Translations under genes and position numbers: made by a program
NCBI GenBank assembly: GCA_035707825.1
Contig: DASSTR010000084.1
Span: 1 to 27,637, forward strand
Source: VRUE01 sp035707825
GTDB taxonomy: Bacteria; Actinomycetota; Thermoleophilia; Solirubrobacterales; 70-9
DNA: 27,637 nucleotides
Direction: 5' to 3'
Notes under the pieces: model-generated
Database searches by the model: none
What the model was told of the DNA's origin: nothing
What the model saw: only the letters and a program-made list of their open reading frames with translations
Shown here: positions 22,596 to 27,637 of the stretch, piece after piece
Numbering within the stretch: the stretch's first letter is position 1
Layout: each line of letters opens with the position of its first letter

Positions 22596-23180
22596 ATGGT
22601 CACCCTGGCATCCAGCTCGCCCCAGCGAGCTGAGATTCTCGCCAAGCTGGGGGTGGAGTTCGAGGTCGTGGCGCCGGGGGTGGAGGAGCTGATCGGGGGC
22701 GACCCCGAGGTCGAGGTGGTCGAGAACGCCCGGCGCAAGGCCGCGGCGGTGGGCGGCCGGGAAGCCGGGGCGCCGAACCGGCGGGCCGGCGCCCTCGTGA
22801 TCGCCTGCGACACCGACGTCGTGATCGACGGCGGGGCGCTGGGCAAACCGCGCGACGAGGCCCAGGCGCGCGAATACCTGGAGTCGCTCTCGGGGCGCTC
22901 GCACGAGGTGCTGAGCGGGCTGGTGGTCCTCGACGAAGGCGAGGAGCGCAGCGGCCTGGAGCGCACGACGGTCGTCTTCAAGGTCCTCGACGAGGCGGCC
23001 AAGGAGCGCTACGTGCGCTTCGGCGAGTGGCGCGGCCGCTCCGGCGGCTACGCGATCCAGACGCTTGGCTCGACGCTGGTGGAGAGGATCGAGGGCAGCG
23101 TCTCCAACGTCGTGGGGCTCCCCGTCGGACTGCTCGCCGAGCTGGCCCCGGCGCTGTTCGAGCGCCGCTCGGCCGCGTAG
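22596..23180 (+). CDS. maf: Maf family nucleoside triphosphate pyrophosphatase
   Basis: 194 residues from ATG. Maf proteins hydrolyse non-standard or excess NTPs (dTTP/UTP or modified pyrimidines) to the monophosphate and are linked to cell division control. LASSSPQRAEIL at the N-terminus is the family signature; the catalytic-Asp region reads IACDTDVVIDG, followed by LGKPRDEAQAREYLESLSGRSHEVLSGL. The end SVSNVVGLPVGLL is typical. It follows ndk by five bases, so it is translated from the same message. Confidence 0.94.
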   Translation: MVTLASSSPQRAEILAKLGVEFEVVAPGVEELIGGDPEVEVVENARRKAAAVGGREAGAPNRRAGALVIACDTDVVIDGGALGKPRDEAQAREYLESLSGRSHEVLSGLVVLDEGEERSGLERTTVVFKVLDEAAKERYVRFGEWRGRSGGYAIQTLGSTLVERIEGSVSNVVGLPVGLLAELAPALFERRSAA

Positions 23181-23200
23181 CGAGGGCCCTGCCGACGGGC

Positions 23201-24292
23201 TCAGCCGCGGAGCGAGAGCACCTCGGACTGGTGCTGGAGCAGGACGTTGACGACGGCGGGGTCGAACTGCGTGCCGCGCCCCTTCTCGATCACCTTGATC
23301 GCGTCTTTCACCGGCAGCGCCGGCCGGTAGCAGCGGTCGCTGAGCAGGGCGTCGAAGACGTCGGCGACGGCGACGATCCGCCCCTCGAGGGGGATGTCGT
23401 AGCCGCGCAGGCCGTGCGGGTATCCCGCCCCGTCGAAGCGCTCGTGGTGGGTGAGGGCGATCGACGCCGCCAGGCGCAGGAGGTCGCTCTGCGAATCGGC
23501 GAGGATCCGGTGGCCGACCTCGGTGTGCCGCTTCATCTCTTCACGCTCGGTGACGGTGAGCGGACCGGGCTTGCGCAGGATCTCGTCCGGGATCGCGATC
23601 TTGCCGACGTCGTGCATCGGCGCGGCGGCGCGCAGCAGCAGCGTCCGTTCCCGGTCGAGGCCGAGCTGGCGGCCGAGGTAGGCGGCGATCGAGGCCATCC
23701 GGTTCACGTGGCGGCCGGTCTCGGCGTCGTGGAGCTCGATCGCCAGCGCCAGGCGCTCGACGGTCTCCTGCCGCGAGGCGCGCAGCTCTTCGATCGCCTG
23801 CTGCTGGGCGATCGCCAACTCGTCGCGAAGCTGCACAGCCTCGTTCTGGGCGCGGCGCAGGAGGCGGCGGTTGCGGTCCTGCTCGGCGAGCTCGAGTTCG
23901 TGGCGGCGCAGCGCGTTCATCGCCGTGATCAGCAGCTGACCGGGCCAGAAGGGCTTGACCAGGTAGCCGCAGACGCCGAACTCGAAGGCGCGGTCGGCGA
24001 CGCTCGCGTCGTCGACTCCGGTGACCAGGACCACGCAGGTCTCGGGGTGGTTGCTGGTGATCTCCTCGGCCAGGATGAGGCCGGAGTCGTCGGGCATCTC
24101 GATGTCGCAGAGGGCCAGCTGGAAGGTGTCCTCGGCGAGCTTGCTTCGCGCCTCGGCGACCGTGGTCGCGAACTCGCAGGCGTAGTGGGGGCTGAGAGCG
24201 CGGCCGACGAGGCGCAGCATCTCGGGCCTGTCGTCGGTGGCGAGGATGCGCTCCTTCTGGGCGCTCGGCGCAGCGATCGCATTAGCCTCCAC
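23201..24292 (-). CDS. Response regulator with REC and HD-GYP domains (c-di-GMP phosphodiesterase type)
   Basis: 363 residues from GTG 24292, chosen because GGAGG lies five bases upstream; the TTG at 24304 adds four residues. The REC domain (about 14-125) has the D20-D21 acidic pair, phosphoacceptor D63 in CDIEMPDDSG and K113 in YLVKPF. A coiled coil (about 130-180) leads into the HD-GYP domain: MHDVGKIAIPDEIL with H227 and D228, and HHERFDGAGYPHGLRG with G290-Y291-P292. HD-GYP enzymes break down cyclic di-GMP, so a histidine kinase probably controls c-di-GMP level through this protein; no kinase gene is nearby. It is divergent from mreB. Confidence 0.93.
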   Translation of the reverse strand: MEANAIAAPSAQKERILATDDRPEMLRLVGRALSPHYACEFATTVAEARSKLAEDTFQLALCDIEMPDDSGLILAEEITSNHPETCVVLVTGVDDASVADRAFEFGVCGYLVKPFWPGQLLITAMNALRRHELELAEQDRNRRLLRRAQNEAVQLRDELAIAQQQAIEELRASRQETVERLALAIELHDAETGRHVNRMASIAAYLGRQLGLDRERTLLLRAAAPMHDVGKIAIPDEILRKPGPLTVTEREEMKRHTEVGHRILADSQSDLLRLAASIALTHHERFDGAGYPHGLRGYDIPLEGRIVAVADVFDALLSDRCYRPALPVKDAIKVIEKGRGTQFDPAVVNVLLQHQSEVLSLRG

Positions 24293-24578
24293 CGGAGCCT
24301 CCAATCGGGTGGCGAGCGGGGCCCGGATCGCCCGGAACGAAGCCGCCGTCGCCGCCCGCCAAGGCGGCTAGGCCGGGCTCAAACTCGGGGAGCTCAGCGG
24401 GAGAGCAGGCCTGATCAGGCCTCGATATGCCTGCGTGGGAAAGCACTGGTCTGGGTTGCAGGCCCTTCTATAGCCATTTGATCGAACCTGTTTGAGTATA
24501 TGGACGCTTGCGAATGCGTCAATCTGACAAATGGATGGTTTTTGGGATCATTCCGGCGAAAGAATCATCAATCTGCAC
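24293..24578. other. Intergenic region between the HD-GYP regulator and mreB
   Basis: 286 bases without a gene. The left 110 bases are GC-rich and contain GCCGCC/GGCGGC (24351-24368). A perfect 16-base palindrome is at 24407-24422. The right third is markedly AT-richer, with TATATG (24497-24502) as a possible -10 box for mreB. Nothing else was recognised. Confidence 0.6.
24407..24422. promoter_or_regulatory. Perfect 16-base palindrome, candidate regulator site
   Basis: AGGCCTGATCAGGCCT reads the same on both strands and lies midway between the divergent HD-GYP and mreB genes, 115 and 157 bases from their starts. A wider GCAGGC...GCCTGC pair (24405-24434) overlaps it. The binding protein is unknown. 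Confidence 0.5.
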
Positions 24579-25628
24579 ATGGGTGTTTTTAGCTATCTGA
24601 GAGGGCTGGGAGGCCGCGACATGGCGGTCGACCTCGGCACGGCAAATACGCTCGTCTACGTAAGGGGGCGGGGGATCGTCCTTTCCGAGCCCTCGGTGGT
24701 CGCGATCGACTCCCGCAACGGCCATGTGCATGCGGTCGGAGTCGAAGCGAAGCGGATGCTGGGCAGGACGCCCGGCACGATCACCGCGATCCGTCCTCTC
24801 AAGGACGGCGTGATCGCCGATTTCGACGTCACCGAGCAGATGCTGCGCCACTTCATCAAGCAGGTGCATTCGAATCGCTTCGCCCACCCCCGCGTCGTCG
24901 TCTGCGTCCCCTCCGGTGTGACCGGGGTCGAGAAGCGCGCCGTCGAGGAGGCCTGCCTCTCCGCCGGCGCCCGCAAGGCCTACTTGATCGAGGAGCCGAT
25001 GGCCGCGGCGATCGGCGCCGGCCTGCCGGTCGCCGAGCCGACCGGCTCGCTGATCGTCGACATCGGGGGCGGCACCACCGAGGTAGCTGTGATCTCACTC
25101 GGCGGCATCGTCGTCTCGCAGTCGATCCGCGTTGGCGGCGACGAGCTCGACGAGGCGATCGTCAACTACTGCAAACACCGCTACAAACTGGCGATCGGCA
25201 CCCAGACCGCCGAGGAGGTGAAGCTCGAGGTCGGCTCGGCCTCGCCGCTGCCGGAGGAGATCGAGACAGAGATCCGCGGCCGCGATCTCGTCTCGGGCCT
25301 GCCGAAGACGATCACCCTTGGCTCCGAGGAGATCCGCAACGCGCTCGACGAGCCGGTCGGCCACATCATCGACGCGGTCAAGGACACGCTCGACCGCACG
25401 CCTCCGGAGCTGGCCGGGGACATCATGGACCGCGGTATTACCCTTGCTGGCGGCGGCGCCCTCCTGCAAGGCCTCGAACAACGGCTTCGCGATGAGTGCC
25501 AGATGCCATGTCAACTGGCAGAGTCACCGCTTACGTGCGTCGCCGTCGGCTCCGGAATCTCCCTGGAGGAGTTCGAGGCGATCCATCGCGCGAGCAAATT
25601 GAGCTCGGGAGGGAAGCACATTGCGTAG
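24579..25628 (+). CDS. mreB: Rod-shape-determining actin homologue MreB
   Basis: 349 residues from ATG 24579, which gives the normal N-terminus (MGVFSYL, then RDMAVDLGTANTLVYV); an in-frame ATG at 24531 would add 16 atypical residues. MreB filaments under the membrane direct the elongation cell-wall machinery. The actin-fold motifs are present: phosphate 1 DLGTANT, connect 1 (VVVCVPSGVTGVEKRAVEEA), phosphate 2 DIGGGTTEVAVIS, and adenosine ITLAGGGALLQGL. No ribosome site is clear for either start. It heads mreB-mreC-mreD-mrdA and lies divergent from a c-di-GMP regulator. Confidence 0.97.
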   Translation: MGVFSYLRGLGGRDMAVDLGTANTLVYVRGRGIVLSEPSVVAIDSRNGHVHAVGVEAKRMLGRTPGTITAIRPLKDGVIADFDVTEQMLRHFIKQVHSNRFAHPRVVVCVPSGVTGVEKRAVEEACLSAGARKAYLIEEPMAAAIGAGLPVAEPTGSLIVDIGGGTTEVAVISLGGIVVSQSIRVGGDELDEAIVNYCKHRYKLAIGTQTAEEVKLEVGSASPLPEEIETEIRGRDLVSGLPKTITLGSEEIRNALDEPVGHIIDAVKDTLDRTPPELAGDIMDRGITLAGGGALLQGLEQRLRDECQMPCQLAESPLTCVAVGSGISLEEFEAIHRASKLSSGGKHIA

Positions 25629-25666
25629 GACCCGCCCCGGCCATGCATCTAAGGACTTAGGCACCC

Positions 25667-26518
25667 GTGTATCGAAAACAAGTTCGCCGCCGTAGGGCTG
25701 TACTGGCGCTGCTCGTGATCGGCTCTTTCGTCCTGCTCTCGATCACCTACGGCCAGAGCTCCAACGGCCTGCAGAACGGCGTCAGCACGATCTTCGCCCC
25801 GCTGCAGGAAGGCGCCGACCGGGCGCTGAAGCCGGCCCGCGACCTCGTCAACTGGTTCGACGAGACATACGACGCGAAGGGCGAAAACAGCCGCCTGAAG
25901 TCAGAACTGGCGAAAGCGCGGACCCAGGCCGTCGCTGGGCAGGTGGCGCTGCAGGAGAACGCGCAGCTGCGCAAGCTGGTGGAACTCGACAACGGCCCGG
26001 CACTGGCCGCTTCGGCCTACAAGGAAGTCACCGGTCGGGTGATCTCGCGCTCGCCGACCCCCTGGCACTCGACGGTCGTGATCAACCTCGGCAGCAACGA
26101 CGGCGTCAAGGTCGACGACCCGGTGCTGAGCGGCGCGGGCCTGGTCGGCCGCGTCGCCTCGGCGCAGGCGAGCACCTCGCAGGTGACCCTGCTCACCGAC
26201 CACACGAGCGCGGTCGCCGCCAAGGTTGTGCCGGGAGGGGCGCAGGGCGTGATCAAGCCCGACGTCGGCAATCCGGAAGACCTGATCCTCGACTTCCTCG
26301 ACGCCTCCAAGAACGTCCATGTGGGGCAGGACGTGGCCACCTCCGGCTGGGCGGTGCAGGGGTTCTCCTCGCTGTTCCCGCCCAACCTGCCGGTCGGCGA
26401 AGTGACCGAAGCCTCGATCGTCGAGCAGGAGGCGAGCCAGCAGGTTCACCTGCGGCCCTACGCCGATCTGCGCAACCTCGACATCCTGCAGGTGCTCACG
26501 GGGGGCTCCAGAGGGTGA
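25667..26518 (+). CDS. mreC: Rod-shape-determining protein MreC
   Basis: 283 residues from GTG 25667. MreC is a bitopic membrane protein that links MreB to PBP2 and the other elongasome enzymes. One membrane helix (about residues 11-28, AVLALLVIGSFVLLSITYG) follows a basic tail (YRKQVRRRR), then a coiled coil (about 65-105, ENSRLKSELAKARTQAV) and the double beta-barrel domain with TGRVISRSPTPWHSTVVINLGSNDGV and GLVGRVASAQASTSQVTLLTD, both family-typical. It ends in a four-base overlap with mreD (GTGA). AAGGA lies 11 bases before the start. Confidence 0.95.
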   Translation: MYRKQVRRRRAVLALLVIGSFVLLSITYGQSSNGLQNGVSTIFAPLQEGADRALKPARDLVNWFDETYDAKGENSRLKSELAKARTQAVAGQVALQENAQLRKLVELDNGPALAASAYKEVTGRVISRSPTPWHSTVVINLGSNDGVKVDDPVLSGAGLVGRVASAQASTSQVTLLTDHTSAVAAKVVPGGAQGVIKPDVGNPEDLILDFLDASKNVHVGQDVATSGWAVQGFSSLFPPNLPVGEVTEASIVEQEASQQVHLRPYADLRNLDILQVLTGGSRG

Positions 26519-27063
26519 TCGTCACTCCGAAGATCCTCGTCCGCATCGTCGCGATCGCGATCCTCGGAGTGCTGCTCCAGCTCTGCTTCTTCTCGCGGGT
26601 GACGCTCTTCCACACCAGTCCCGACATGCTGCCGGCGCTGGTCGTCTCGCTCGGCCTGCTGGGCGGGAGCATGACCGGGGCCGTCTCCGGCTTCTCGATC
26701 GGCCTGCTGATCGACTGCCTGCTGGTCGAGCCGCTTGGGGCGTCTTCTCTGGTCCTGCTCAGCACCGGCTACCTGGCGGGTCTCTTCCGCGAGCGCTTCG
26801 AGATCCACAGCTCACTGGTGCCGCCGCTGCTCTGCATGGGCTTGACGCTTTTTGCCGAGCTCGGCTTCGCCCTCGTGCAGGTGCTGCTCGGGGTCGACGC
26901 CCCGGTCAGCCCGATGATCGTGCGCGACATCCTGCTGAAGAGCATCTTCGCCTTCTTCATCGGCTGGCCGATCTATCTCGGCATCCGGCGCCTGCTGCGG
27001 CCCGCTCTGGTCGAGGAGACGAAGGTACGGCGACGCAAACAACCGACAGTGCTGGGAACCTAG
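26515..27063 (+). CDS. mreD: Rod-shape-determining protein MreD
   Basis: 182 residues from GTG 26515, overlapping the mreC stop by four bases, so it is translationally coupled. It is a multi-pass membrane protein with about five or six helices, for example ILVRIVAIAILGVLLQLCFF, ALVVSLGLLGGSMTGAVSGF and LLKSIFAFFIGWPIYLGI. The segment GFSIGLLIDCLLVEPLGASSL matches the MreD pattern G-x-x-x-G-L-x-x-D-x-x. The C-terminus is basic. Position between mreC and mrdA supports the call; the sequence alone is diverged, as is usual for MreD. Confidence 0.92.
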   Translation: MIVTPKILVRIVAIAILGVLLQLCFFSRVTLFHTSPDMLPALVVSLGLLGGSMTGAVSGFSIGLLIDCLLVEPLGASSLVLLSTGYLAGLFRERFEIHSSLVPPLLCMGLTLFAELGFALVQVLLGVDAPVSPMIVRDILLKSIFAFFIGWPIYLGIRRLLRPALVEETKVRRRKQPTVLGT

Positions 27064-27069
27064 ATCGCG

Positions 27070-27637
27070 ATGTACCTGCGCTCTGACGATCGCGGTTCCC
27101 GAGCGAACAAAGGCTTGGCAATGCGGATTGCCGTCTTCGGCGGCGTCGCCCTCGTGCTCTTCGGGGTGCTCTTCTTCCGCCTTTGGTTCCTGCAGATCCT
27201 CAACGGCGAGAAGTACCTCGCCGAGGCCAATAACAACCGCACGCGCGAGTACCGGGTCACCGCCCCACGCGGGGACATCCTCGATCGCAACGGCGATGTG
27301 CTGGTCGACAACCGAACCAGCCTGGCGCTGCAGCTGAACCCGGAGAAGCTTCCCTCGGACCCGGCGCAGCGACGCAAGGAGCTCACCGCGCTCGCCCGGC
27401 TGTCCCACTCGACGCTGCCGCGCCTGCGGCGAACGATCCACGAAGAAGCGGAACTCGCCCCGGGCGCCCCGATCACCCTGCGCCGGGACGTCGGCCACTT
27501 CGTCATCTACTACCTGGAAGAAAACCAGGATCGCTTCCCGGGCGTGACGGTGGAACGGGTCTTCGTGCGTCGCTACCCGCACGGCTCGATGGCGGCCCAC
27601 CTGGTCGGCAACGTCGGCGAGATCAACGAAGACGAGC
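27070..27637 (+). CDS. mrdA: Penicillin-binding protein 2 (peptidoglycan transpeptidase), 3'-truncated by the window edge
   Basis: ATG 27070 opens a frame that continues past the right edge, with 189 complete codons visible; ATG 27121 is internal. It starts six bases after the mreD stop. A short cytoplasmic part is followed by one membrane anchor (about 19-41, IAVFGGVALVLFGVLFFRLWF), then the class B PBP N-terminal module: YRVTAPRGDILDRNGDVLVDN, with the R-G-x-I-x-D-R motif, and RVFVRRYPHGSMAAHLVGNVGEI, with the R-x-Y-P-x-G motif. The transpeptidase domain (SxxK, SxN, KTG) lies outside the window. Its place after mreBCD indicates PBP2 of the elongasome and suggests rodA follows. Confidence 0.93.
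   Translation, partial: MYLRSDDRGSRANKGLAMRIAVFGGVALVLFGVLFFRLWFLQILNGEKYLAEANNNRTREYRVTAPRGDILDRNGDVLVDNRTSLALQLNPEKLPSDPAQRRKELTALARLSHSTLPRLRRTIHEEAELAPGAPITLRRDVGHFVIYYLEENQDRFPGVTVERVFVRRYPHGSMAAHLVGNVGEINEDE

Noticed and set aside
23181..23200. Terminator between maf and the HD-GYP gene
   Set aside because: Only a 4-bp GCCC/GGGC pairing is possible; too weak to call.
24351..24368. GCCGCC/GGCGGC hairpin as a terminator
   Set aside because: It lies upstream of both divergent genes, so there is no transcript end for it to serve; 6-bp GC pairs are common here by chance.
23027..24481. 484-residue plus-strand open frame
   Set aside because: Antisense to the REC/HD-GYP gene, whose motifs are complete.

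Overview
The window is GC-rich chromosomal DNA (roughly two-thirds G+C by eye) from a bacterium most likely in the Actinomycetota, class Thermoleophilia (Solirubrobacterales-like). This is inferred from the tig-clpP-clpX-valS-folC-ndk gene series, an F420/deazaflavin-type oxidoreductase, an ECF42 sigma factor with its DGPF partner, and many genes that begin 6-9 bases after a TANNNT -10 box (leaderless transcripts). No rRNA, tRNA, CRISPR array, insertion sequence or prophage gene was recognised.

Left part (1-9.2 kb), mixed accessory and metabolic genes: the 3' end of an NHL/SMP-30-like beta-propeller gene; a LigD-type 3'-phosphoesterase with an acylphosphatase-like N-terminal domain; the ECF42 sigma gene and its upstream DGPF/YCII gene, preceded by a candidate self-recognised promoter; a deazaflavin-dependent oxidoreductase coupled to an alpha/beta hydrolase; zwf on the minus strand, divergent from a Nudix gene and a VOC gene; and a DJ-1/PfpI gene.

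Middle part (8.9-12.6 kb): a minus-strand run reading GH15 glycosidase, ArsR regulator, small winged-helix protein. The GH15 gene is divergent from a CtaG-like membrane protein, which is followed by a 35-residue overlapping small ORF.

Right part (12.6-27.6 kb), core functions: trigger factor, ClpP, ClpX (protein folding and proteolysis); between clpP and clpX lie a decayed M23 peptidase gene, an 80-residue membrane protein and a GNAT gene. Then come ValRS, FolC, a new 39-residue membrane ORF, a zinc-ribbon membrane protein, Ndk and Maf. A minus-strand REC/HD-GYP regulator is divergent from the rod-shape operon mreB-mreC-mreD-mrdA, which runs off the right edge.

Main things to look at: (1) three consecutive stem-loops, all with GCCAA in the loop, inside the valS reading frame; (2) clpX appears to start at CTG and folC at ATA, because no ATG/GTG/TTG fits the conserved N-termini; (3) nine genes show the same leaderless promoter geometry; (4) a TGTCGA-N17-CGTC candidate ECF42 promoter; (5) the acylphosphatase-like/phosphoesterase fusion; (6) several short palindromes and repeats in divergent intergenic regions.
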